A DNA stretch of 64,000 nt from Panthera uncia (Eukaryota > Chordata > Mammalia > Carnivora > Felidae), in contig NW_026057588.1 of NCBI RefSeq assembly GCF_023721935.1, forward strand, positions 5,286,186 to 5,350,185, written 5' to 3'. Below the pieces are notes generated by a model. That model searched no databases. It saw nothing but the letters and a program-made list of their open reading frames with translations, and had not been told where the DNA came from. This document shows positions 42,385-53,090 of this stretch, piece after piece (the stretch's first letter is position 1; every line of letters begins with the position of its first letter). A program made the translations under genes and the position numbers.

Positions 42385-42560
42385 AAGAAAATGCAGATTC
42401 TGCCAAACTGGAGCCTGAGTCTGCATTTCGCAGAGGAACCGGGCCGTGCCGTAGATCAGTGTCTCTGAGGGTCGCCTGGACCATTTGCTACAACAGGGGT
42501 TGCTGGGACCAGCACCCAGTGTTTCTGGTTCAACAAGGCTGGACTGGGGCTTGAGGATTA
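42385..42560 (+). mobile_element. MER5A parts
   Basis: AAATGCAGATTCTGCCAAAC continues the left MER5A. A second MER5-like unit follows (AGTGTCTCTGAGGGTCGCC, CACCCAGTGTTTCTGGTTC). Confidence 0.55.
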
Positions 42561-42639
42561 TCGTACCTCATGAGTTCCCAGGTGAGGGTACCTCTGTGAT
42601 GGGGTCTGGGAGGGTGTCTCTGGTTGCTTGGGGAGCACT

Positions 42640-42815
42640 TATGTGTTCTTTAGCGGTTAGTCTGTGCCTGACATCCTTCTAAGCACCTGCATATCCTAGT
42701 TTATTTAATCCACTTGCTCTCATTTTACAGATGAGGAAACAGACAAAAGGCAAGGTTAATCGACTTGGCCAATGTCCGGTGACCGGTAAGTGTCAGAGGC
42801 AGTGTTTTTACCAGG
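42640..42815 (-). mobile_element. MIR
   Basis: GTGCCTGACATCCTTCTAAG, CATTTTACAGATGAGGAAAC and GGTTAATCGACTTGGCCAA are clear MIR core and 3' phrases. Confidence 0.85.
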
Positions 42816-43041
42816 CGTTCATGCTCCAATGACCCTGCTGTGACCAGCGAGGTGCTATTGCCCCTAAGTCCAGTTGGGGGAGCCAGAGGGCCCGCAAGTG
42901 AGCAAAGAAAGCCCCCGACTTCATGGGATCATTGCGTAGAAAGAAACAAACATACTGAAATAAAGGGGCTAAATGAAGATACTTTAGAAACAGTACTTCT
43001 AGTAAGCCTACATCTTGTAACTAGATTTCTGCCTGCCTTTT

Positions 43042-43270
43042 TTTTTTTTTTAATTTTTTTTTTTTAACGTTTTTATTTATTTTTGAGACAGAGAGAGACA
43101 AAGCATGAACGGGGGAGGGTCAGAGAGAGAGGGAGACACAGAATCTGAAACAGGCTCCAGGCTCTGAGCAGTCAGCCCAGAGCCCGTCGCGGGGCTCTAA
43201 CTCACGGATAGTGAGATCGTGACCTGAGCCCAAGTCGGGCGCTTAACCGACTGAGCCACCCAGGCGCCCC
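43042..43270 (-). mobile_element. SINEC_Fc-type SINE
   Basis: Near-consensus. TSD TGCCTGCCTTTT on both sides. Confidence 0.96.
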
Positions 43271-43339
43271 TGCCTGCCTTTTGTCTTGGGTTTTGTATTC
43301 TGGACCGGAAAGCATCCAGCCAACTTTCCTATCATTTCA

Positions 43340-43366
43340 GAAAAAAAAAAAAAAAAAAAAAAAAAC
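43340..43366 (+). repeat. poly(A) tract
   Basis: About 26 A residues, followed by an imperfect local repeat of GATAATGAGA / ATCATCATC words to 43435. Confidence 0.8.
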
Positions 43367-43559
43367 CGCCTAATGAGACATGATGATCGGATAATGAGAA
43401 ATAATCACATCATCATCATCCGATAATCAGCATCATCTCTGATGAACTGGAGTAACAAATAATGTACCCGAGAGGCAACGAATACATCTTCAGTGGTGAA
43501 TCCAACACACCAACAATTTAAAAGCCCTAATTTCATCTCGTAGTGTCAGAAACCACTTT

Positions 43560-43765
43560 GAAAAGGGCCTCCGTTCTGCTTTCTTTTTATGGATTTGCCT
43601 ATTAGGGACATTTCACACAATGGGATCATCCACTACATGACCTCTTGCCTCTTAGTGTTCACTGAGCATGTTGTTTTCAGAACCCTTGTATCTGTGGCTG
43701 AATTAGACTCCGGTGCATGGATATACCATAATTGGCTTATTCATCTGTTGATGGATGGATGGGCT
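43560..43765 (-). mobile_element. LINE-1 fragment (antisense arm)
   Basis: CACAATGGGATCATCCACTA and ATACCATAATTGGCTTATTCA are antisense L1 3' sequence, abutting a sense L1 end. Confidence 0.72.
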
Positions 43766-43919
43766 GGCGGCAGAGAGAATGGAGAGTAAGTGTGTAACGA
43801 GCACAGGGATTATCTGGGGGTTAATGAAAGCGTTTCGAAGCTAGATACAGGTGGTGGTTGTACGACATTGTGCGTGTACTAAATACTGCTGAGTTGTTGA
43901 CTTTAAAATGGTTAATTTT

Positions 43920-44300
43920 GGGGGCGCTTGGCTGGTCCAGTCAGTGGAGCGTGCAACTCTTGATCTTGGGGTCGTGAGTTTGAGCCCTACGTTGGGGGTA
44001 CAGATTGCTTTTATTTTTTTATTATTATTATTTTTTAATTTTTTTTAAGATTTTTTTTTTTTAATCTTTATTTTTGAGAGAGAGACAGACTGTGAGCAGG
44101 GGAGGAGCAGAGAGGGAGGGAGACACAGAATCTGAAGCAGGCTCCAGGCCCCAAGCTGTCAGCACAGGGCCTGACGCGGGGCTTGAACTCACGAACCGAA
44201 CCGTGAGATCATGACCTGAGCCGAAGTCGGATGCTCAACCGACTGAGCCACGCAGGCGCCCCTACAGATTGCTTTTTTAAAAAATCTTAAAAATAAAATA
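43920..44300 (+). mobile_element. short old CAN-SINE, split
   Basis: GGGGCGCTTGGCTGGTCCAG head. TACAGATTGCTTTT occurs before (43998) and after (44263) the inserted SINE. The outer TSD AAAATGGTTAATTTT spans the whole nest. Confidence 0.9.
44012..44262 (-). mobile_element. SINEC_Fc-type SINE nested in an old SINE
   Basis: Ends GAGCCACGCAGGCGCCCC. TSD TACAGATTGCTTTT is perfect. Confidence 0.95.
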
Positions 44301-44303
44301 GTT

Positions 44304-44510
44304 GGGGCACCCGGGTGGCTCAGTCAGTTAAGTGTCTGACTCTTGATTTTGGCTCAGGTCGTGAAATCTTCATCGTGGGATTGATGTGTCCCACTTGGCA
44401 TGAGAACAGAATTTGCTTGGGATTCTCTCTCTTTCCCTCTCTCTCTGCCCCTTTCCGCATGTCCTCTCTCTCTCTCTCTCTCTCTCTAAATAAACTTTAA
44501 AAATAAAATA
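44304..44510 (+). mobile_element. SINEC_Fc-type SINE in an old SINE tail
   Basis: GGGGCACCCGGGTGGCTCAG head. The part after GGCTCAGGTCGTGA is rearranged, then (CT)n. Confidence 0.9.
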
Positions 44511-44559
44511 AAATGGTTAATTTTATGTTAAGTGCATTTCACCTCAATACAAAAAAAAA

Positions 44560-44795
44560 AGCCACTAAGAAAGTCACATAAAGTCCACTTGTCAGAGGTA
44601 CAACGGCATGCATTCCCTCAAGCTGTTACCATCAGTCTAGTCAAAGGGCTAAAGCCATAGCTTGCTTGTTTCTGTCCTTGGGTACAATTTTTACCCTTTC
44701 TTGGGAAAGGGCCAACTGCTATAGGTTGACCTCAGGAGGACCTAAATGCTATAGAAAACTTTTTTTAAAGACATTTTTATTTATTAATGTATTTA
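44560..44795. other. no gene seen
   Basis: Short non-repeat stretch. Confidence 0.4.
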
Positions 44796-45002
44796 CTAAT
44801 TTTTTTTAATGTTTACTTTTGAGAGAGAGAGAGACAGAGTGCAAGTGGGGGAGGGGCAGAGAGGGAGACACAGAATCTGAAACAGGCTCCAGGCTCTGAG
44901 CTGTCAGCACAGAGCCCGACGCGGGGCTTGAACTCACAGACCATGAGATCATGACCTGAGCTGAAGTCGGATTATCAAGGAACTGAGCCACACAGGTGCC
45001 CC
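44796..45002 (-). mobile_element. SINEC_Fc-type SINE
   Basis: TTTTTTTTAATGTTTACTTTT start, ends GAGCCACACAGGTGCCCC. Confidence 0.93.
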
Positions 45003-45048
45003 TGTTTTTTTTTGTTTTTTTGTTTTTTTGTTTTTTGTTTTTAAGAAA

Positions 45049-45165
45049 GGGGGTGCCTGCCTGGCTCGGTGGGAAGAGCGTGCAGCTCTTGATCTCGGGG
45101 TCATCAGTTTAAGTCCCAAGTTGGGTGTAGAAATTACTTTAAAAAATGTTTAAAAAAAAAAAAAG
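45049..45165 (+). mobile_element. short old CAN-SINE
   Basis: GGGGTGCCTGCCTGGCTCGG head, AGTTGGGTGTAGAAATTACTT, A tail. Confidence 0.9.
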
Positions 45166-45229
45166 GAAAGATAATCTTTATATTCCAAATCTTTATTGAG
45201 GTAGCTCATGCCTTTTTAGAGGTTTCACT

Positions 45230-45352
45230 ACACTTTATGTTTTCTTTATTTTACTTCATATTTTAAATTTTTATTGTATTTTATATTTTATTTTGTTTTT
45301 ATTTTAAATTTAATTTTATATTTTATATACTCATATATATATATGTATATAT
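45230..45352. repeat. AT-rich low-complexity tract
   Basis: TTTTATATTTTATTTT-type words and a (TA)n near 45330. Confidence 0.8.
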
Positions 45353-45551
45353 TTTAAGTTTACTTATTTTGAGAGACATACAGAGTATGAGGGAGGGGCA
45401 GAGAGAGGGGGGAGAGAGCGAGAATCCCAATCAGGCTCAGCACTGTCAGCACGGAGCCCGATGAGGGGCTCGAACTCACGAACTGTGAGATCACGACCTG
45501 AGCTGAAATCAAGAGTCGGACGCTTAGCTGACTGAGCCACCCAGGCGACCC
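45353..45551 (-). mobile_element. SINE, older SINEC_F form
   Basis: Middle is CAGCACTGTCAGCACGG with AAATCAAGAGTCGGACGC. Ends GAGCCACCCAGGCGACCC. Confidence 0.9.
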
Positions 45552-45555
45552 TTGT

Positions 45556-45761
45556 CTTTTACATTTTTTATTTATTTTTTTAGAGAGACAGAGCACAAGA
45601 GGGGGAGGGACAGAGAGAGGGGGGAGACACAGAATCTGAAGCAGGCTCCAGGCTCTGAGCTGTCAGCACAGAGCCTGATGCAGGGCTTGAACCCATGAGC
45701 TGTGAGACCACGACCCAAGCCTAAGTGAGGTGCTTAACCAACTGAGCCACCCAGGTGCCCC
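45556..45761 (-). mobile_element. SINEC_Fc-type SINE
   Basis: GAGAGACAGAGCACAAGAGG body, ends GAGCCACCCAGGTGCCCC. Confidence 0.93.
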
Positions 45762-45842
45762 TACAATTTGTTTGTTTTACTTTTATACTTTATTCATTTA
45801 ATTTTGTATCTTATTGTATATTTTATATTTTATTTATTTACT

Positions 45843-47032
45843 TCGGCTGGGTACAGTGTACTGTATTAACAGCACACGACCGGGTAGCTCTCCCTATGAC
45901 TCTCCCCTGCTCCAGGGCGTCTGGGACGGACAATATCAAGGAAGGGAGATTCTCTGTGTCGGGTGACTGAATTGGGGCAGCTGAGGGCCTCTCTCTTCCT
46001 TTTGAGCTCTTGCTGGGGCTGGAGGTCCAGGGCTTTTGTGACTTGGAGGCCACACTGCAGTCAGATTTACTATCCTCCCAGGAAATGAGCCTAATGTGGT
46101 GCCAGAACTGGCAACAGAGGTGGAAGACCGGGTGTCCCTACTAAAGACGCAGGGGACACCCTGCTCTGTGCTGCCCAGGTTGCCCCCTAGGGGGCCCTCT
46201 GATGCTGACTTCACCACCCTGTTGATGTCACCATACTGAACAGCTTCAGAAGGACCCACTCTGGCTGTGGGGACACAGAAGGTCATGAGCGAGCTTCCCA
46301 TTCAGCCCAGGGATGAGTCTGCCAACAGCCTTGACAGTCCCTGCAGAAGCAGGGATGTTATTCTGGGCAGCCCCTCCCTCATTATGCCCCAGCTTCCCAG
46401 AGGGGCTGTCCATGGTCTTCTGGCTGGCTGTGATGGCAGGGACTGCGGTCGTGAGTCCTTCCACGATGCCACAGTTGTCATGGATGACCTTGGCCTGGAG
46501 GGGCCAAGTAGTTGGTGGTAAGGGAGGCCTTGCTGACGACCTTCAGGGAGCTGTCCTCATTCTCATGGTTCACACCCATTACAAAGCATGAGGCGTGTCT
46601 GCAAATGGGGCAGAGATAATGACCCTCTTAGTTCCACTCTTCAAGTGAGCCCCAGCCGTCTCCAGGGCAGCGAGGACACTGGCTGACTCCACAACTTATT
46701 CAGCACAGGGTTCACCCCATGTGATACTCTTGATCCTGGAAGATGGACATGGGCTTTCCGTTGATGACAAGGCTTGACTGTGCCACTGAGCTTGCCTTGG
46801 GTGGGGTCATTGCAACACGTGGACCATGTAGTTGAGGTCAGTGAAGGGGTCATTGATGGTGACAATATCCACCTTACCAGAGTTAAAAGCAGACCTGGTG
46901 ACCAGACGCCCAATACGCTCAAATCCATTTACTCTGACCTTCACCGTTGTGTGAAAGTCACACATCTCAGAGACGCCACTGGCACCACACAAGATTTGGC
47001 TGCCTGTCACCTGGGAGGAGCAGAGGGTCTAA
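45843..47032 (-). pseudogene. processed GAPDH pseudogene
   Basis: A retrotransposed copy of glyceraldehyde-3-phosphate dehydrogenase mRNA, reading from 47032 down to 45843 without introns. The start shows part of the 5'UTR (CTCTGCTCCTCCCAG), then VKVRVNGFERIGRLVTRSAF (NAD-binding N-terminus), PSGKLGHNEGGAAQN and SASEGPLGG in order. It ends with GAPDH-like 3'UTR ending in TACAGTACACTGTAC and an A/T-rich tail. It is non-functional: frame changes occur throughout, the initiator is lost, and the active-site segment reads ASLTTNY (codon near 46521), so the catalytic Cys and the second Cys are replaced by Leu and Tyr. Two SINEs lie just past its tail. Confidence 0.95.
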
Positions 47033-47144
47033 ACTTTTAAAATTAAATGGTTTCAGAAATTCCACCTGAGTCTGAAAAAGCATACCTCAGGGATAAGCCT
47101 GCAGCTTCAGGGAGAGACAGGAAGACATTAATGAATTTGAGTTA

Positions 47145-47300
47145 GTAGTGTTTTTCAACCAGGGCTGCTGTATATTGTCATCCTAGGCTAGAGTTTTTAA
47201 AAATGCCCGGGGCTCCACCCCAGGGTCAGGTCAATCAACTCAAATCTCTGCAGGTGGGGCCTCAGCATAAAGATTTGCATGCAATCCTCAAGTGGTTCCC
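47145..47300 (+). mobile_element. MER5A-like remnant
   Basis: TTTTTCAACCAGGGCTGCTG start, GGCTCCACCCCAGGGTCAGG and AATCTCTGCAGGTGGGGCCT internally. Confidence 0.6.
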
Positions 47301-47304
47301 GAGC

Positions 47305-47505
47305 ACTGGTAGGGTTGGAAATTGTTTAGCTCAGTCTCCACCTGGGAGAGGAGGATTCTACTGCCATCTAGTGGGTGAGAGGCTAAGGATTGATGCTAAA
47401 CATCTCACATTGCACACAACAACAAAGCCCCCACAACAAAGAATCACCAGTCTCCAAAGGTAAAGGTCAGTAGTAACAAGGTTGAGAAACTCTGCCTTAG
47501 ACTGT
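47305..47505 (+). mobile_element. MER20
   Basis: CTGCCATCTAGTGGGTGAGA, CCCCCACAACAAAGAATCAC and AAGGTTGAGAAACTCTGCC. Opposite orientation to the MER20 at 31722. Confidence 0.8.
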
Positions 47506-47665
47506 ATCAACCACCGTACTTACTTGGTGAGGCTCTCTACCCCCATCTTATTACTTCTTTCTATAGACTGAACCCTGTAATTTTCTTCCATCACATAGTC
47601 ACATGGCTTCTCTCACTTCATCCAAATCTCTGCTAAGATATCACCTCCTCAAAATAAAAATAAGC

Positions 47666-47882
47666 GGGGCCCCTGGGTGGCTCAGTCAGTTGAGCATCTG
47701 ACTTCAGCTCAGGTCATGATCTTGCAGTTCGTGAGTTAGAGCCCTGCATCGGGCTCTGTGCTGACAGCTCGGAGCCTGGAGCCTGCTTTGGATTCTGTGT
47801 CTCCCTCTCTCTCTCTGCCCCTCCCCCGTTCATGCTCTGTCTCTCTGTGTCTCAAAAATAAACATTTAAAAAAAAGGAAAAA
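47666..47882 (+). mobile_element. SINEC_Fc-type SINE
   Basis: GGGGCCCCTGGGTGGCTCAG head, near-consensus body. TSD AAAATAAAAATAAGC / AAAGAAAAATAAGC. Confidence 0.95.
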
Positions 47883-48040
47883 GAAAGAAAAATAAGCACA
47901 ACACCTCCTCCATCCCCAAATCAAAACAAGTAAATGCTCTCCCTAAGCATCCTATCTTAAAAAGCACCCATCACTCTTCATTCTTGTGTACTGTCTTATT
48001 TTTCTTTAGCATATTTATTATTTCTTGACACTAAATTTTT

Positions 48041-48250
48041 AAGTTTTTAAAATGTTTATCTATTTTTGAAAGAGGGAGACAGAGCATGAGCGGGGGAGGG
48101 GCAGAGAGAGAGGGAGACACAGAATCCAAAGCAGGCTCCAGGCTCTGAGCTATCAGCACAGAGCCCTACACGGGGCTCGAACTCACAGACCATGAGATCA
48201 TGACCTGAGCCGAGGTCAACGCTTAAGGGACTGAGCCACTCAGGCGCCCC
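48041..48250 (-). mobile_element. SINEC_Fc-type SINE
   Basis: Ends GAGCCACTCAGGCGCCCC. TSD TTGACACTAAATTTT / TTGACGTTAAATTTT. Confidence 0.95.
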
Positions 48251-48640
48251 TTGACGTTAAATTTTATATCTCTTCATTGCCTGGCTCATTTACTGGACCG
48301 TAGTATCTTTGAAATCAGGGTCTTTTTTGTTCCTCATTGAATTCACCCATTTATTCAACGTATATTAATTGGCTGATTCTACGAGTTACTGCTGTAGACA
48401 CCAGAGACACAGAACACACATGAGTTTATAGTTTAAGGAGATTGCATCACATTTTATGGGGGAATGCATCTAAAGTACTGGAATGTTCTAAGCTAATTCA
48501 AGTAGTCAATTAACTCATCCATGCACTTTTCAGTAATTGATTCAGCTCCTTAGGTCAAGTATCTCGAAGAGCCATCATCCTCATGGAGGCTCCCCTGCCC
48601 CGGTGAGGCACTTACTGGTAAGTTAATAAACATGCAGAAA
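48251..48640. other. no gene seen
   Basis: Non-repeat interval. CAACGTATATTAATTGGCTG near 48357 may be MIR-related but is not convincing. Confidence 0.4.
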
Positions 48641-48643
48641 TTT

Positions 48644-48766
48644 GGATCATCTGGGTGGCTCAGTTGGTTCAGCATCTGACTCTTGATCTCAGCTCAGGTC
48701 TTGATTTCAGGGCCTTGAGTTCAAGGCCCATGTTGGGCTCCACGGGAGCCTACTAAAAACAAACAT
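48644..48766 (+). mobile_element. SINE head fragment
   Basis: ATCTGGGTGGCTCAGTTGG to GGGCTCCACGGGAGCC, then A-rich. TSD CATGCAGAAATT / CATACAGAAATT. Confidence 0.85.
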
Positions 48767-48780
48767 ACAGAAATTCATAT

Positions 48781-49002
48781 ATTTTTTTTTAAATTTTTTT
48801 AACATTTATTTATTTTTGAGACAGAGGGAGACAGAGCATGAATGGGGGAGGGTCAGAGAGAGGGAGACACAGAACCTGAAACAGGCTCCAGGCTCCAACC
48901 TGTCAGCACAGAGCCCAATGCGGGGTTCGAACTCACGGACCGCGAGATCATGACCTGAGCCGAAGTCAGACGCTCAACCGACTGAGCCACCCAGGCACCC
49001 CC
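48781..49002 (-). mobile_element. SINEC_Fc-type SINE
   Basis: Ends GAGCCACCCAGGCACCCC. TSD GAAATTCATAT / GGAATTCATAT. Confidence 0.95.
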
Positions 49003-49015
49003 AGGAATTCATATT

Positions 49016-49226
49016 TTTAATGTTTATTTTATTTTTGAGAGAGAGAGCGCGAGGGGGGGGGCGGGCAGAGAGAGAGAAAGGGAGACACAGAATCTGAAGT
49101 AGGCTCCAGGCTCTGAGCTGTTAGCACAGAGCCTGGTGTGGGGCTCAAACTCACGAACCATGGGATCATGATCTGAGCCAAAATCGGGAGTCAGATGCTC
49201 AACCAACTGAGCCACCCAGGCACCCT
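49016..49226 (-). mobile_element. SINEC_Fc-type SINE
   Basis: GAGAGAGAGCGCGAGGGGGG body, ends GAGCCACCCAGGCACCC. Confidence 0.93.
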
Positions 49227-49339
49227 AAGAGAAGGATATATCCTGATGCATGTTCTAGGTTCTAATCTTCCCCAAATAATTGGTACCCAAAAGACCACTT
49301 AAGATGACTCTGTTAGGAAAGTCTCGCCCAACTCATTTC

Positions 49340-52030
49340 TAGGGTGATGTAAAGGGTGCTGGTTTTGGGTGGACCCAGAGCAAGACTAGGTCCTGCAATC
49401 TGTCCAGGCTGGTGGTACAGGGTCCTTGCTCCTGTTCCAGCGGGTCCAGCCACGTGTAGTGGTATCTGTGGTAGTGACGACACTCCAAGGAATGTTTGGC
49501 AAGCATCGGTTACAGAATGTTCACAGAGGGATTCTAGGGTTCTGGAGCACAGCCATCCCTTCTGCAGCAGAATCCCTCACTCCTGGGATGAATCGCGGCT
49601 GAACCCTAGTCAATCCTGAATGGCTCTGAACATGAGACATCAAGGGGCCACACAGCCAGAAATGCCCATCATGCTCTGGGTGCGGTTAGACCCTCAGCGG
49701 ATCGGGTCCCGTATTGGATGGGTGTGGCAGCCATTACTTGTACCTTGGAAGAGGCACGTTGAGGAATCGAGCTGAGAAGGTCCAGAACACCCAGGTAAGT
49801 TACACAAGAAGAATTGGCCTCAGGTCCCGGTGTTTCAAACCCAGTTACGTTGGTGCCTCTTCTTGACCTCACACTATGGTCTTACGGGGTTTCCTGTGAG
49901 CAGCTGAGAGAGGACGAAACTCCAGCCTGGCTCACAGGTGGGTCACGTGCCCCCATGGATGTCCACTGACACCTCAGTGCTTCTCAGAGGTGGCCCTGTG
50001 GTGGTGATAGGGAATTAGCCCAGTGGCCAGAGCTGTGAGAGGTGCCCACGGCTTCCCACTTTGTACGGACAGAGACGTGGCCTGAGATCAGGTTAGATAT
50101 GCACTTGTGGAAGTGGAACATGGACCAGCTTACTGGTCAGGGAAGGGAAGAAGGCTGAAAGATGGAAGCCTAAGTGGTCTGTGGATGAGGTACGTCAATG
50201 ACCTATGAAGAGACACACAACACATGTAGAACGTTGTGTCTCGTGTTAATGACCTCCAGGGAGCACTTGTCAGCGAGAAGTCCCTCAACAACCAGGTAGA
50301 GAGGATGTTCTACCTAGTGGGTATGTTGGAGTCTCCTTCCTCAGACCTGTGTTTGATAATGAGCCCTGATAACGGGATCTTACAAAACACCACCTCAGAC
50401 TGGGGGATTCATTTTGTGCTGAAATGGCTCATCAGTATGTGCATGACTATGGAAACCACTGTTGATGTCATATGTTGCATTATATACAGAGCGAGCTGCC
50501 ACAATGGGATGACGGAATGGCCTGGAAACAGCTCTGCTCAGGTGCCAGCTGAGGGATAACAGCCTGTGGGGGTGGGGTGCTGTCCTGCAACATGCAGTAT
50601 ATGCATTAAACTAACAACAATCAGTATAAGGTGCCGTGTCCCTATCAGAATGCACAAGTCTAGCCATCAAGGGGTGAAAAGAAGAGTCGGCTTTTGTCAC
50701 TCCCACTTCTAGGGACTCACTTGAAGAATTTGTGCTTCCTGATCCCCCAACCTTCGGACCTGTTGGATGAGGTATCTTCATTTTCAGAAGGGCAACACTT
50801 TCATCAGGAATCAGAAACCAGTCCCTGCCTGGTTACTTTGGGCTTTCTGTGCTGATTAACCAGTGGGCAGAGAAATGAGTTAGTTCACAGGCATGGATAG
50901 CCCACCATGATGACTACCAGACCAGGGACTAGGGTCACTGCTACATAATGAGGTCACGAACACATGTGTCTGGGACCCAGAGGTGTGCCCTACAGTCATG
51001 GGTGAAAGGAACTTGCAACCCAATAAAAGCAAAGTCACTGAGATAACCCTCAGGGATGGTGAAAGACTCATGTGATCAGAGATTTTCAGTACCCACATCA
51101 AACTTCATCAATAATTCCAAGGATACAGATAATTGCAAGACACAGGCAAACACGGGGAAAGTCTGAGACAGCCAACACAGCCGCTCAGGCCCTTCCTTGT
51201 CACATCAGAATGACGCTTGGCCCTGAATTAAGATTCGAAGTCCTTATTTAAATGATGTATATTGGGGCCTCATGTACACAAAGGTGTTTGTTCCTTTGAT
51301 CAATGAGTTTCTCTCCCCCCACACACACTCTGAGTAAATAGCAGACATGTTTTCCAATGGCCCCCGCCCTGTAAACCCATAAATCCCAGGTTTGTTTACT
51401 ATAAGCCAGCTAGAAAGACCAGGTATATCCTATTAAAAGTATTTCATAGATAAGGAGTCTAGTTTGGTTTCCTCTAATACCTCGGGGAGGAGGTCTGATT
51501 AGCATGTTCATAAGTCAGGATAGGAAGAGTGGATTACAGACCAGCTGCTAATGCCTTCCTAGCAGCCCACGATTCAGACCTCTTAGAAACGAAGTCCCCA
51601 GTTGCCCTACTGGACAAATGACTTAGACAAGATATGGTGCTGGCCCACCACAGGAATCCAGAAGGTGTCGGGCAGAAGGAGAGATGAATAATAGAAGTGG
51701 TCTTGGGTCCGAGGTACAGTGGGGACTATGGCTGGTTCCACTGTCATACTGAAGTCAGAATTTTGTAGATGGTGGCAGGATCCTTGAAGCCTCAACCACT
51801 GGGTGGACTCCATGTGGAAGTGAGTATATCTGAGAAGGTGCAAGGGTTGTGCCTTGGCAGAAGTCAACCTCCTATCTCTTTGGTGCACCTCTAAAGTCAG
51901 TCTGGGCTTCAATGGTCTCGTACAAACACAGATTCCCGTTATTCTGCCATAGTCTTATCTCAGCCATGGGCCACTCATCCTTCTGTATTTGTCCCTAGAG
52001 CCTTTTCTGACGCTGTTCACCCCATAGAAA
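49340..52030 (+). mobile_element. decayed ERVL-like internal region
   Basis: Plus-strand sequence between about 50230 and 51120 resembles the pol-to-3' part of mammalian ERVL elements: GGGGGATTCATTTTGTGCTG, CAACATGCAGTATATGCATT, CATCAAGGGGTGAAAAG and GGTTACTTTGGGCTTTCTGT appear in the expected order. No frame longer than about 100 codons survives, and no flanking LTR pair was identified, so borders are guesses. The region is nearly free of SINEs, unlike its flanks. Confidence 0.5.
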
Positions 52031-52039
52031 ATAATGGCC

Positions 52040-52240
52040 TATGAAGCTTCTGGCTTCATCAGTTAAACATCTGTCTCTTGATTTCAGCTCAGGTTATGAT
52101 CTCATAGTTCGTGAATTTGAGCCCTGCACTGGGCTCTGTGCTGACAGTGCTGAGCCTGCTTGGGATTGTCTTTCTTTCCCTGCCCCTCCCCTGCTCATGC
52201 TCTCTCTCAAAATAAACTTAAAAAAAGAAAAAAGAAGAAA
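52040..52240 (+). mobile_element. SINE, older SINEC_F form
   Basis: TTCTGGCTTCATCAGTTAAAC head, GACAGTGCTGAGCCTGC middle. TSD GAAAATAATGGC on both sides. Confidence 0.92.
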
Positions 52241-52319
52241 GAAAATAATGGCTCAGAACTGCATAAAGTCAATTCCTCTGAGGAAAACCCCCAAGTCAGT
52301 GAGGGAGAGGGGTTAAATT

Positions 52320-52590
52320 TAGTACATAAATGCCCCAACCTCCCGTCTTTCTGGCAGGGTATTATATGAGGCATCATATATGCTCTTCAGAAGGGATGAA
52401 GGCCCCCCTCATTGCTCACACCATGGATTTCAATAACTTACCCTTATGTTGGGTCCCTTGCCTTCCCCTATCTTACTCTCCCTACTACGTCCCTCTTGTT
52501 TTGGGGGATCGTTTTCCAAATAAACATCTTGAACTCACGTCCTTGTACCAGGCTCTAATTTGGGGAATCCAGATTAAGGCAGTATCGTTC
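52320..52590 (+). mobile_element. possible LTR 3' part
   Basis: CCAAATAAACATCTTGAACTC then CCAGGCTCTAATTTGGGGAA resembles the polyadenylation region and 3' end of a mammalian LTR. Weak. Confidence 0.35.
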
Positions 52591-52729
52591 TGAAAAACAG
52601 GATGAGGAAGAGATGCAAGAAACAGGCAGAAGTGGGAGATCTTCCCCCTAAAAATAAACAAACATTCAAAAAACCCCCAGATCAACAGAACAAAAAATCA
52701 CCCGTTGCCACACTTTATGGCATAACAAA

Positions 52730-53090
52730 TGGATCTTGACTCTCTCTTTCCTCATCCACAAAAAGGAAATACAAATGATTTACAGACCTAAAATCAGAAG
52801 GCACAACAGTAGGGTTTTAGAAGACAACATACAAGGACATATTTTTTGCGATCTAGGAGTAAGCTAAGATTTATTAAAAAGGCCAAAAAATTCTTAATAG
52901 TGAAGATACACAAATTAAATTATATTAATATTAAGGACCACTGTTCTTTAAAAAAGCGAAACACCATTGACAAAGGGGAAAGGCAGTCCACAGCGTGGGG
53001 AAAGATACAGGCAACGGCATATGAAGAGTTCTTGTAAATCACTACGAAAAGAGATAAATCGGTACAAAAATGAGCAAAAGACGGAGACAA
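52730..53090 (+). mobile_element. LINE-1 ORF2 fragment
   Basis: GGAAATACAAATGATTTACAG, GCATATGAAGAGTTCTTGTA and ACAAAAATGAGCAAAAGAC fit the plus-strand L1 ORF2 end. It stops where the CpG island begins. Confidence 0.6.

Larger units (their letters stand above)
43770..44560 (+). mobile_element. LINE-1 3' end split by a SINE nest
   Basis: GTACGACATTGTGCGTGTAC and ACTTTAAAATGGTTAATTTT precede the nest. ATGGTTAATTTTATGTTAAG and CATTTCACCTCAATAC resume at 44513. Confidence 0.87.
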
